This document shows positions 13,489 to 23,430 of a DNA stretch of 64,000 nucleotides, piece after piece (positions within the stretch are counted from its first letter, which is position 1; each line of letters starts with the position of its first letter). The stretch comes from Xylogone sp. PMI_703. Its lineage: Eukaryota > Ascomycota > Leotiomycetes. The stretch lies in NCBI GenBank assembly GCA_021399445.1, contig JAJTUQ010000002.1, positions 2,232,001 through 2,296,000 on the forward strand. Direction: 5' to 3'. Made by a program: the position numbers and the translations under genes. A model generated the notes under the pieces. The model searched no databases. It saw only the letters and a program-made list of their open reading frames with translations, and was not told the DNA's origin.

Positions 13489-14266
13489 CTTGTACTGATT
13501 GCAAGTGGTAATATATGCTGATGTTTTGTTCTGTTGCGGTGGCCCCAAGCAGGCTCAGCGGTATCTCTGATGGTGGGGAGAAAGATCGTGGCGGGGCTTT
13601 TTTTCCAGCTGCAAATTAATCGTTTATCAGCTGGCGGCCGGTGAACCTCGTGCTGGATGGGTATCTATAAAATCCTCCAACAGCACGATAAGAAAAGAAA
13701 ATGCCGAAATATGCGGCTATAAAACAAGATATGTTGAGAAAAGATGATCTCAAAAAGGTCTCCAGAGCCTTCGCCGCCCAAAAAAAGAACTTAGAATGAT
13801 TTGTGAAACAGACTTTTCGGTACCGGTAAAGTCTGACGTAGGATCATGTGATTATCTAGTGCTTCCGTAGTTATGCCTGAGGCGATTACAATTACTATTA
13901 CTTCCAACGTCAACTTCACGAGATATTAGCCTAGAAAATTGACTCGGCCGCGACTAAACTCCTTTGAATTTTTTGCTTGTGGTTGGGTTTGTATCCTAGT
14001 TAAGTAGAATGGTAATGCCTGTTGCCTCGATCTCCTAAATTTCAATAAATGTGGTCTTTTCCAATACAGAACATTCTTTCAAAGCACAACGATAAAGTAT
14101 TTCCACGACTGCTCGAGGTTCAAGCTTTGGAGCAAGGGCTCTACCTCTTCCTCTATTATTGTTTCTAGCATTGTTGTAGTTTTACTTTACTTATCGTTTG
14201 TAGGCATTTTGGGCCCTCTTTCAATTCACTTTACAGGATTCCCCCCTTTTCTGTCAATTCTTAACC
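13489..14266. promoter_or_regulatory. ARB1 upstream region with a palindrome
   Basis: This sequence lies upstream of the leftward ARB1 gene. It contains an imperfect 25-bp palindrome at 13809-13833 whose 7-bp arms (AGACTTT/AAAGTCT) flank a central CGGTACCG. That could be a dimeric-factor site or chance. I see no gene in the rest of the interval. Confidence 0.3.
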
Positions 14267-14666
14267 GTGATTAATAGTCACACATTCTTGATAGTGTCTT
14301 TTGCCTGTGTTCAAGTCTTCCAGATCACTCTCAAAAATCTCGGTGGAGATTCATCCCCGGATGGCTTCGCATCGTGGAAGAAACTCATCTCCCTATTGGA
14401 GGATGCCGACGGAATAGTGAACACAACTTGGGCGTTTCAAGAGGAGGATTCTAATATCATGGGTATAATGAGACATGCTGACTCCTGCAATCACCCAAGA
14501 CTGGAAATCTCATGACCACCAAAAGCAGTGGGCCAACTCCAACAGCAGCACAGTTAAGCAACTTCTCAAGCCCATCACGACTGACCAGGTCTATGAGGAC
14601 ATAGTAATTTTTCCAGGCGATGCAGGTCCTTCTCTTTCTTTCCTCGCTTCGTTAACAGAGGCGTGA
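14267..14666 (+). pseudogene. truncated ABM-like (dimeric alpha-beta barrel) gene fragment
   Basis: Two overlapping frames read as one protein. The first (14267-14462) encodes FASWKKLISLLEDADGIV then FQEEDSNIM. The second (from 14500) encodes DWKSHDHQKQW and then a LLKPITTDQVYEDIVIF stretch, ending at 14666. Removing 14463..14499 (GTATAATG...CACCCAAG) joins them in frame as IMDWKSHDH. However, 37 nt is below the usual fungal intron size, so a frameshift is just as possible. The order W..L...A.G / W.SH.HQ..W / L.PI..... resembles fungal proteins with antibiotic-biosynthesis-monooxygenase-like folds, which often carry two such halves. Here the frame stops at LASLTEA, about where a second half would begin. 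No confident start exon was found upstream. The family assignment is inference. Confidence 0.35.
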
Positions 14667-14818
14667 AGCCAGGTTAGCGATCAATACGCATCGCTCCTTC
14701 CCTAGCTGCTGCCCATGCTACTGAAGACTAAGAGAATGCAGATTAGCCTTTATCTCATCTTCCACCCCATCCACCCCATCCACATTTCTCTTCCCTTCGT
14801 TTGTATTCTCGTTATACC

Positions 14819-15778
14819 ATGGCTAGCAGAGAGGCTTTCCTTCTGTCTCAGACAGAATATCTGAGAGCAGATCTGCAGTCAGTACGAAGAGATCTCGCAA
14901 GGCTTACGTCGGATCATGAAATACTTAAGGCGAAAGTTGAGGCACAGACAGAAACTCCAACTTCTTATAGGCGCAATTTTCGAAAGCCAAACTCTAGCAA
15001 TGCAAACCCCAGCAGCTCAAACTCCAGCAACGCAATTCCTACAGCCCCTGAGCCCGACCATACTATGATTCAATCCCTAGTCGCGATGTATCATGGGGTT
15101 CCAAAAAGAGAGCTCTCTTCTATACTCCAAGGCTCCTTTGACCCTATCTATCTGCTCTGTCTTCGTCCGAACAATACACTTGGGAAAAAGCCAACTATTT
15201 CCGATTATATTAACGACAGTCTACTGTGGGAGGAAGGATTCCTTAACTATATCTGCATCATGAATACAGCATACGCCGCAAAGGCGCCTGGGCTAATGCC
15301 AGCTTTGGTTCGGTACCACACAGATATCAGGAGGCTTACTCAAGAATATGAGTGGAAGGATGTTGCAAATCTGGCGCTCAACTATCATCGGGAGATCTGT
15401 CGTCGGAACCCGCTAGATCGTCATCTTTGGCCGATCCCTCAGCAACTGATCAAGAGATACTGCCGTTCTCGAATTCAGGCCCATTTCAATCAACCGACCA
15501 GCCACCAAGAAACACGTGGTCTTAAACGCAAGCGCTCAGACACAGAGCACAGCAATCAAGGTTCCTCTACGGCTGAATATCATGGCCCTCATAGCAGCCT
15601 TGACGAAATACCAATCTGTTATGCCTTTAACACAGCCGAAGGGTGTAAGTCCATGGACTGTAGATATGACCATCAATGTCTTGTCTCCGGCTGTGAGTCC
15701 CGGCATTCGGCTATCAACCACTATGATTCTAATGGACTAGAACGAGGGTTCGTCAAAATCGAGCCGTCGTCACATTAG
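14819..15778 (+). CDS. hypothetical protein with C-terminal CCCH-type zinc finger
   Basis: A single open frame of 319 residues runs from the ATG at 14819. The first 50 residues form a likely coiled coil (REAFLLSQTEYLRADLQSV onward, Leu and charged heptads). An Asn/Ser-rich linker follows, then a compact helical-looking domain of about 130 residues. The C-terminus has a cysteine/histidine cluster, CYAFNTAEGCKSMDCRYDH, that fits C-x8-C-x4-C-x3-H, then a second Cys/His group, CLVSGCESRH. Such CCCH fingers usually bind RNA. A basic patch (LKRKRS) just before the finger could be nuclear targeting. I do not recognise the family. The gene lies in a repeat-rich stretch, so an origin in a mobile element is possible but not shown. 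Confidence 0.6.
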   Translation: MASREAFLLSQTEYLRADLQSVRRDLARLTSDHEILKAKVEAQTETPTSYRRNFRKPNSSNANPSSSNSSNAIPTAPEPDHTMIQSLVAMYHGVPKRELSSILQGSFDPIYLLCLRPNNTLGKKPTISDYINDSLLWEEGFLNYICIMNTAYAAKAPGLMPALVRYHTDIRRLTQEYEWKDVANLALNYHREICRRNPLDRHLWPIPQQLIKRYCRSRIQAHFNQPTSHQETRGLKRKRSDTEHSNQGSSTAEYHGPHSSLDEIPICYAFNTAEGCKSMDCRYDHQCLVSGCESRHSAINHYDSNGLERGFVKIEPSSH

Positions 15779-16497
15779 GATGGAGCTGAGGCACCTCTAT
15801 ATGCTTAGTAATAGGTTGTTTAGGGGGCTATTTGGGTTAACGAGGTAGTTTGGGTTTGTAGCGTCATAGCTGTATAGTTAAGAATGCAAATGGTTTTACC
15901 TATGAAATACTCACAGTGTTCTATCCCCACTACTATTAGAAAAATGGCAAAAAAAGACTTAGCAAAACCCCTGTCCTCAGTGCGGGAACTGAGGACTGGG
16001 TAAAACTGGGTGGATAAGCTTTTATATGAAGAGTCCAGAGTAATAGGTGTTTTCGAGAATTGGGTTAACAACCTTTTGTCCCCGGATTCTATTAGCAATT
16101 TACGACGACTTATATCTCCAACAAAAGTGAACATATATGTGTAGTAATTGAGCTCGTCAATTTCCTTGTACCATGTTCGTTCTCATATCTTGTTGGATCA
16201 TATGACCCTATTAGCCCGTATTAACTTTGTAGTTTATGTAGATCAAAATCCAAATGGAAGCTCATTTTCACCAAGTCACATTCACATCATTGTAGGCTAT
16301 ACGCCAACATAGAAAAGGGTCGTATATCAACTCGAGTTCTGATTAAGTAGGTATAGACCTCCCTGTCTTTTAGAAGCAGGTACATCCAAAGATGGTCATT
16401 CTATACTCTACGCTTAACTAATGTTAAGCACCCTTCTACAACAAAGGAATCAAGCAACAGGGCTGTCTTTATGGATCCAGAGTCGCAAAATAGCAGT
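15779..16497. other. intergenic region with a perfect small hairpin
   Basis: No gene is seen. At 15973-15996 there is a perfect 9-bp inverted repeat, GTCCTCAGT and ACTGAGGAC, separated by 6 nt (GCGGGA). It is partly extended by CCC/GGG outside. It lies between the 3' ends of the CCCH gene and the convergent L14 gene, so a role in transcript ends is conceivable. Confidence 0.35.
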
Positions 16498-17026
16498 CTA
16501 GTTTGTGGCCTTAACCTTTGCAAGGGATACTTGCACAGCTGCACTCTCTTGCTTCTTCAACCGCATAACCTATGGATTCAACATTAGCCTTGAAAATTGT
16601 ATACTTGTCAATAATCCAGCCTTACCTGAAATCTCTCGAAATCCGTCAAAGCCTGTCGCCTTTCCCGCTGGTCTCTTTTCTTTGCCCAGGCACTTTCTGC
16701 CCATTTGGCATCAATCGAATCCTCCTCCCACTGGGCATTGACAACGCCAGAGCGCGCGGATCGAGGAATCGTGAGGAGAAGAGGGGTTAAAGTGACATCG
16801 GCGAGGGAGACGGGCTGGCGGGGAACGGAAGGAGAATCAATCAAGACACCTGTTTTTCTTCAATACTAGGTCTCTAGCTCATATAGTCAAAGGAAGGCTC
16901 ACGTTTATGGTCAATAATTTCCACAATTGCGGCCAATTTGCCTTCAATTGCACCAGTTTCACCGAGTACAACACGACCAACCTCGACCAGACGCCAGGAG
17001 GATGTTTGGATATCTGCGTCTCCCAT
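16498..17026 (-). CDS. 60S ribosomal protein L14 (L14e), divergent copy
   Basis: Three exons, 16903..17026, 16626..16849 and 16498..16569, give 139 residues. The N-terminus has [13 protein letters not shown], then [18 protein letters not shown], which is the hallmark KOW-like region of eukaryotic L14e. It continues with [35 protein letters not shown] and the terminal SLAKVKATN. Introns are 16850..16902 (donor GTGAGC, CAG acceptor) and 16570..16625 (donor GTAAGG, ATAG acceptor). Both preserve frame. L14e is a component of the large ribosomal subunit. Several stretches that I would expect to be conserved and basic are altered, for example KKQ followed by ESAAVQV, and the insert after the SPSVPRQ segment is short. 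The copy may therefore be a diverging paralogue or a decaying gene in this repeat-rich region. Whether another copy exists elsewhere cannot be seen here. Confidence 0.72.
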
Positions 17027-18189
17027 GATTGCGGCTTCTACCTCACAGAGAATTAGTCCAGGATGCAAACTGGAGCGCCAAATTGGCCTACATACCACTG
17101 GTTATTCTTCGAGGTTGGTGATGAATGATGTTTAGCGCAAGGCCAATATCACAGTGGGATTGCTTTAGCGAAAAGCCCTAAACATGGCCTTCCTCGAGTG
17201 TGATTCGACCCTTTATTTTAAGCTTCCTCTGTCACCACCCCACCTGGAGCTGGTCCCTGCATGGGCAGCGGTGGGCCCCAGAAATGCGATTGCCGTATTA
17301 ATCACAGTACATTAATTAGTACACCTGCAAATTGCAGAGGTGTAGGTCTAGGCTAGTCTACAACGTACCCTTTGTATTGTCTACATTGAAGCAGCTTACC
17401 TTTCCCATCATATTAGGTGTATCAAGGGCAGTGAACGCAGGCGCCACCAGGCGTTCTGATAAATCAACCAGGTCCACTGCTTTCAGCCAACGGTCGTAGA
17501 ATTCCGTTCCAGTAACGCCTCAAAGGCATCTACACAACAGCGCTATAATCCACGACTCTATAGATCCAATGACTGTGTCAGGAAAACACTGTATGCTCCT
17601 ATTTAGGAATACAGTGCAAAGGCGTCATGGAAGCCGCTGTAGTCCTCATATCGGTGGCTATTGCTACCATGTGGCTCACATCCTTCGGCGCGATAAATGA
17701 ACCATACATCACTAAAAGATAAAACTGCCTATCCAAAACTTTTGTGCCATAAGCTTCCTTGAAGTTATACTATCCTCTTGTTATAATACTAATGCTACAC
17801 CTCGTCGGCATCCTCCTTATAGTCATATCACCAATATACCATGGCCGATGCCCGAAGGCTTTATCCCAGAGAGCCGTTCCAATTGTATTGTTTCTCTTTT
17901 CAGCTTTCGTGGTTGATATTCAAATTAGGGGAATTCCCTTACGATGAACTATGAGAGAAATTAGTGGATATGCTAATATGCCTTGGTAGATTCTCTCCAG
18001 CAATTGAATAATTATATTAAATGCATCACTCCAGTGATCCACAAGTACAAATAAGTAGTGACATGAGGGAGAGGAGCTTCACCACAGCAAATATAGCACG
18101 TTGGTTCCGTGCTAGACATCTCTCTGTCTTATTCACTTCAATCTTGCCAATGTCTAACTCCCTTCTTAACTGAGCAGCAAGATAATTTT
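17027..18189. other. AT-rich intergenic region, no gene recognised
   Basis: This region follows the 5' end of the L14 gene. It contains small inverted repeats, such as TACACCT...AGGTGTA near 17319-17343 and CACTGTAT...ATACAGTG near 17587-17617. A hydrophobic 62-codon frame at 17759-17947 has no homologous look and is not called. The L14 promoter should lie in the first few hundred bases. Confidence 0.4.
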
Positions 18190-18380
18190 AGTGAATAATA
18201 GTCAAAAGTGATTTAGTTCATAATATCATAAATCTAGAATCAATATGAGTGATCATTCAATATCAAATAGATGAAGTAGACTAGGATTATCCTGAGTATT
18301 CACTCACAGATTTTGTCTATATAAACAACCTTTTCGACCAAAGGAATCCCCTCTTACTTCTTGATGTCTCTTCTCTGCAG
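18190..18380 (+). repeat. dispersed promoter-like repeat, copy 1
   Basis: The sequence from GTGAATAAT through TCATTCAATATCAAA to TATTCACTCAC and TCTATATAAACAACCTTTTCGA is clearly related to 35541-35735 in the same orientation. The shared core ends in a TATA-like element followed by a C/T-rich stretch and a CAG. That looks like the promoter and leader of a multicopy element. The two copies differ by many substitutions and small gaps. Confidence 0.55.
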
Positions 18381-18639
18381 TCGATAGTAGAGCCTACTAA
18401 GGACCCACAGATTATCTATCCATCCAACGTATCAATCAACTCTATTATTTTCTTTAGCACTTTCCATCTTTACTTCTCTCCCCTTTTGTTATTTCTTTTG
18501 CTAAGACTTTTTCAATTAGGTGTCAATCTGCACAACCTAGGTAAGAAGATAGTCTCTATGTTATAATACTGACTAACTTTACTTCGGTTATCGTAATACT
18601 AATCCCATAATGGCGAATACGGGTAAAATTTACGCATTC

Positions 18640-20650
18640 ATTGCAGAAAGAGATTTTTACTCAAGATGAATCGAACGAAGCATACCGCATCCGCACTGCG
18701 AAAGTCGGAGAAGAGGGAGCTCTAGAGATTGATAAAAAAAATCCCCCTTTTGGCCTCTTAAAAAGGGGCAGATTGGCTTTTTCAAGTGGCTGGAGTCGAA
18801 TGATGTCGAATACCTTAACATAATACTCCTTGAATACGGCGAGAAGGGCTTGAATAGGGTACCGGGGAATGGATGGGTGCCAAAGCGTTGTGTGAAGATT
18901 GGCGTGGACAAACCGCTGTTGGGATCAACATCCAGCAGCCAACTGTACATGCCAATGCAGCGGCGCAAATCAAGTTTGGCGGCGGTACCACTCTGGAAAA
19001 TGCTTCGAGCACTCTGCGCTGGTATGAAAGAGAATGAGGATGCTCTGGTGGGTTCTGGATTTCTCTCTAGTGACATTAATTTCATATCCAGCCAAGAATA
19101 CATTGGCGTATTACTTCGAGGTAGGTAAATCCTCAGATATTCTTGAAGCATTTACTTATCCCTCTCTAGCAATGAAAGAATGAATATGGTGTTTTTCTCC
19201 AGAGGAACGCAGAGTTGGAGACTCGTCTGGACCTCATGCGGGAGGAATTCAGCCACATGATGACCCGAGCAGCCATGCGAATGTGGTTCTTTAGAGTTGT
19301 TTAAGAACGGACAACCAACTATCAAAACTTTATGGGATTTAAAACAGGTCATACCAAATGCAACAATAGTTGATGATAACCACAATCAACCCGGTATATA
19401 TTCTATGCTGTATCGGATGAAAAGCCCTTCAGAAGAATGGTACGCATGGTATGTTGGCGTATCTCAGCATCCACCAACGCGGATCACCCAACATAGATTT
19501 AATATTCAGCCTTGCCATATATCCGAATACTCCATCCTCACCTTCCTGATGAGTCCAATCGCGTTATAGATCTGGTAGGTACTGGATGAAGGACGTGTTC
19601 TGCGCCCGAATGATACGGCTAGACAGTTTGGCTCCAATAAGAATCAAAACATCATTACACTACTGCGCGTCAAGCTCATCAAAGCTCACAAGGTGGCTGG
19701 AGAGCGGTTTGGGTGGCTGAATTTAGCCGTGAAGAAATCAATTCTCTCAAGAGAGAGGCACTGCGTTGTGCTGAACAGACGTTTCAATGTCTACTACACA
19801 CATGGAGCCATATCATCCTTAAGGCACCTCAGTCGACGGAGGACTTTTCACGCAAGAAAACTGCTTTTTACAGCGGTCGAGTTATCAGTGACATAACTCA
19901 GAAGACCGCAAATGAAGTGGGATTGGAGTTCAATAAACAGATTCGTGGCGCCAATTGGACCATCCCTATGACAGAGCAGACTTTGCATAAGCCCGTCACG
20001 TAGACTGTGCATAGTGTAATTGATCCAGGAGGTCAAATAAAGATGAAACGCTATTATTTAGATCCCACGGTAGTTAGGCAAACCGATCCGAAGAACCCTC
20101 GCAAATTGACGGTACATCTGTCGCAGCTACAGGTACTGGGACCTAGACTAACAGATCCTCTGATGGCTATACTAGTCCCTTCAGGTTGTGACATTCAAAG
20201 GGGTGCAGTGGTCAATGCGATAGTTGAAATGATGTGGAATGGACAGCGTCATAAGTATCCCTATGCGGCAGTCCCAGAGATAGGTCCATTGTCGGACTGG
20301 TCTAGTATGGCACGACTTGGAATACGCATGGAGTGGCAGACGGCTGGAAAACTAACTATTTTCAGGCGCACCAGTCTCATTTTGAAACTCCACGAGTCCA
20401 AGGAACGGGGGCATTAATTCTGCCGCACCTAGGCAAACCGGAAACACTACATCTATCAGATCCTTGTCCGGAGGAATTGCAGGCAAAAACGGAGGGAAAG
20501 ATCAAAATCGGAGAAACTACACTCAAACGCAGAGAAATCAGGGGATAGATACACCCCACAGTATGTTCTGGGATGTTAGAGTCACAGGAAGCCTACTCCC
20601 TAGGAAACTAGCTAACGGAGCGAATGGCATCTTCAAACCACAGCTGTGAC
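18640..20650 (+). pseudogene. broken gene with GIY-YIG-like segment
   Basis: Protein-like segments lie in changing frames along 2 kb, with stops between them. The most recognisable is at about 19297-19560. There NQPGIYSMLYRMK is followed by WYAWYVGVSQHPPTRITQHR, which has the GIY...YVG spacing and a downstream Arg as in GIY-YIG nuclease folds. Upstream, at about 18790-19130, a frame reads WLESNDVEYLNIILLEYGEKG. Downstream are NDTARQFGSNKNQNI, a Lys/Arg-rich segment with FSREEINSLKREALRCAEQ, then YYLDPTVVRQTDPKNPRKL and SDWSSMARLGIRMEW in further frames up to about 20550. I could not assemble one intact open frame even allowing introns, so I call it a remnant. It is preceded by the promoter-like repeat at 18190-18380. 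The nuclease-like assignment rests on one motif. Confidence 0.4.
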
Positions 20651-20774
20651 ATCAAGAATTACTTATGGTTGTGGGAAACCAGTTTACATGAATTATCGCT
20701 TTATAGTAAGTTATCGAATATCAATTTCATTTAGTCAAGTTGATTGACCATAATTATTCACACTGGGCCAAATC

Positions 20775-20836
20775 ATATACTCTCACTGTATATGCTTTCT
20801 ATTGTTTATGCAGTCTCGAATGGAATTTCTGCTAAT
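20775..20836 (-). repeat. duplicated fragment of the ammonium transporter 3' end
   Basis: The sequence TATATGCTTTCTATTGTTTATGCAGTCTCGAATGGAATTTC closely resembles the end of the ammonium transporter gene and its downstream flank at about 24440-24500. On the minus strand it would encode E-I-P-F-E-T-A-stop, against E-V-P-L-E-T-A-stop in the gene. Most differences are transitions. Similarity fades within about 20 bases on the coding side. Confidence 0.55.
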
Positions 20837-20889
20837 CTACATAGACAATACCTATCTCTGACCCAGTATCTCTCACTTCATCGGGACTG

Positions 20890-22950
20890 AAAATTATTTA
20901 GGATCGTGTCTTTCACCACATTTAAAACAGGCGGCGAGCTTAGGGCAATCCTTCGTCCAGTGACGCTGTTCTGGGCAATGTTTGCAGGTTGCATTGGGAC
21001 AGTTAGATTTTGAATGTCCCGATACCTGGCAAGCTTTACACCATGGCCTAGTACAATCTTGAGCAAGATGTCCTGTGTCTCCACACCGGCTACAACCTCT
21101 AGCTGGACTTCTCAAATTGGGATTCCTGGGCTGATCACCAGTGGATGCTTCGTGCCCGAATCCTCCGCAGCTTCGGCAGGCTCGCGGAAGTCAATATGAC
21201 TTGTATAAAACAAATAAATTTGTCTTTCAATAAATTTGAAAGTCAATGAGCAACTTCTCATCATATGCCCGAAGCCCCCACAGTTCTTGCACTGTCGATC
21301 GTCTGGTGCTGCGATTTCACCCTCGAGATCGCTCTCCTTTGCGTACTCTCCGAGGGCTGCCAACCGCGGGTAACGACTGATGAATTCAAATTTCGAAGTG
21401 ATACCGCAGTACATTTCCCAATCAAAAGTGTCCTAAGACACCCTAACCGTGAATGACGGCTGATGAACTCGAATTCAGACCGTATGTCGGTGTATGTTTC
21501 CCGGTCAAAAGCGTCCTTGGACACTACAATGACTAAACCATACTGGTGGCGAGCCAAACAGACTAGGAGAAGCCCCGGATCTAGCAAAAACTTTGAGAGC
21601 GTTTTTTCATTCGGGATGTCTAGAATGACAACCGAATTCTGCGCGTGCGTAACAATGGTAATAGCTTCTACCTCATAAGCTTTGCCTCGCTGGTATTCAG
21701 GGTCCATCTATGATAACCACCGAATTCTGCACACTTTGGCACGAACGGCTAGTGGAACAGTGTAGGCGGTTATCTTTTATATCGTTAAACAACGCCTCAA
21801 TGCCATTCTTTTGTGCGGTGTACGGTGTGATAGCCCGTATTGTGAACATTGTTTTCTCTAGGTCTGTCAGCTTCCAAGAATCAATTTCGCGCAGAAGGTC
21901 GCGGGCAGTTTCCTGCCAGTGTCGTTCATTGCATATTGAAATTCCTCCAGAGTCATCCATGTGAGACCGACAGCCAGTCGTCGTGATAAATACCATTCCT
22001 CCTTTGAGGGTCTGGTACTTTTCTTTCAGAAAGTTTTGTACAGCCTGGGCTTGTCGAGGCGGCGCTCTGCCAATGTTTCCATCCAACATGTTAATGTTAC
22101 ATTTGTAGAATTCACGAGAGATGAACTCTACAAAAGTCTCATCCCATATGTAAAACTGCTGTTCAGAGGGAATGTCTTCCATTTCACTCTTGTGAAATTC
22201 CCATGAAATGAATTCTAAAAATTCTCATCCAAGATTCGAAGAAGGCCATGGGCGAATTCTCGTACTATTTGTTGGTGGCCTTCGTTGGCGACATTGATTT
22301 TCCACCTGACTTGTCCCTGTGTGACCTACTGCCGGTCGTCGTGACAAATACCATCCCTCCTATGAGGATCTAGTATCATTTCACTCTTGTAAAATTCCGC
22401 TGAAATGATTTCTCATCCCATATCCGAAAGACTGAACGTCCTCCATCCACCTCTTTCAATTCTGTGCAGCAACGACATTTTCTCAACTTCCCAACAGCAC
22501 ATCGAAAATTTCCTATTATCAGCCGTCTTCCAATATTGGAAAAGCTGGTGACTATCACCCATTGGCCAGAACAGGATGTCATCGCGTTCTCATCCTGAAC
22601 TATAATTCTGACACCATCACTGATAGCAGAATACACAGCGGGTCGAATAGAAAGAGCTGATGTAGTCACTGGTATGTCCGCATGCTGAAGTGTGTCTTCG
22701 CATAGACACTTCAGATGCGCAAAGCGCCACCAAGGTTTTGGCGTCAAAGTTGGGATCATTAAGATTCCTGAAGAAAGCCGTACGAACGACCGATACATAG
22801 CACCTGAACTTCTTGTCAGGATCAGCCTTGGTGATTGTCGTCAGGCTGATCGTAAACCGAGACTCAAGGTTCGTCACCTTGATGTCAAATTTTAAGATGA
22901 GAACTTGGGCCCTGCTTGCAATCGATATTGCATAGGTTTGCATATGATGG
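20890..22950 (-). pseudogene. decayed SF1 (UPF1/NAM7-like) helicase with zinc knuckles
   Basis: Read on the minus strand, fragments in different frames follow the order of a UPF1/DNA2-like superfamily 1 helicase. SIRPAVYSAISDGVRII then VQDENAMTS (Walker B-like, DEN for DEA) and RRLIIGNFR lie at about 22500-22700. ITRAI-type motif TIRAITPYTAQKNGIEALF lies near 21800. Then come QNSVVILDIPNEKTL and LLLVCLARHQYGLVIVVSKD (the R-rich motif VI region, here ARHQYG) near 21550-21680. They are followed by CCHC zinc knuckles CKNCGGFGHMMRSC, CSRCGDTGHLAQDC, CKACQVSGHSKSNC and CKHCPEQRHWTKDC down to about 20920. No single frame spans the region, stops are frequent and some segments are duplicated, so the gene is dead. 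It may have come from a mobile or multicopy family. The helicase call rests on motif order. Confidence 0.55.
21961..22378. repeat. internal direct repeat in the helicase remnant
   Basis: Bases 21961-22018 and 22321-22378 are near-copies sharing GTCGTCGTGAYAAATACCAT and CCTCCTWTGAGG, 360 bp apart. A second pair shares TTTCACTCTTGTRAAATTCC, at about 22183-22210 and 22377-22400. The duplication adds to the evidence that the host gene is rearranged. Confidence 0.55.
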
Positions 22951-23114
22951 TGGACTGTACCACTGTCCGTTGAGACTGAGGTATGCAGCCGTTGAGAATG
23001 ACGTCCGCAGTTGTGTCATATGCCGTCTGATAATTTAATGGAAGTTTATACTCCACTGTGAGAGGTAGTCCGGTAATAGTGGAACTACCCTGAGGCTCAC
23101 AGCGGAAGTTGGCT

Positions 23115-23430
23115 TCATCACAATTGTCAACTTCAACTGCGGCCGCATCTGAAGAGATGCAATTTAACCGATTATTATAATGGGATAATGAACCTGGTAC
23201 CTTGTGTGGATGTTAACATCCTGGCCACCATCGAGAATTGTCATGGTGGGTAGTGGTGGTTGGTTGGTTCAAGCCATCACCTTCAACAGCGACCACGGCT
23301 GTTAATATGCAATCATTAGCAGGAAGTATTTCGATGGAACACTGAAGCTGTTACCCTGTATGGATGTTGGATACAAGATACAGGCCACCATCGAGAGCTG
23401 CGATGGTGTTTGGTCAATGCTCTTGATCAA
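23115..23430. repeat. tandem ~153-bp repeat with conserved hairpin
   Basis: Two diverged units are visible. The first runs from about 23125 to 23277 and the second from about 23278 to 23430. They share CTTCAAC.GCG, then ATGCAAT, then a TGTRTGGATGTT stretch and GGCCACCATCGAGA. Each unit contains an inverted repeat: CCACCAT/ATGGTGG in the first and CACCATCG/CGATGGTG in the second. I see no coding potential. Confidence 0.5.

Noticed and set aside
17759..17947. Hydrophobic 62-codon frame that could be a small membrane protein
   Set aside because: No start context, no homologue-like motif, and it lies in AT-rich repeat territory where hydrophobic codons are frequent.
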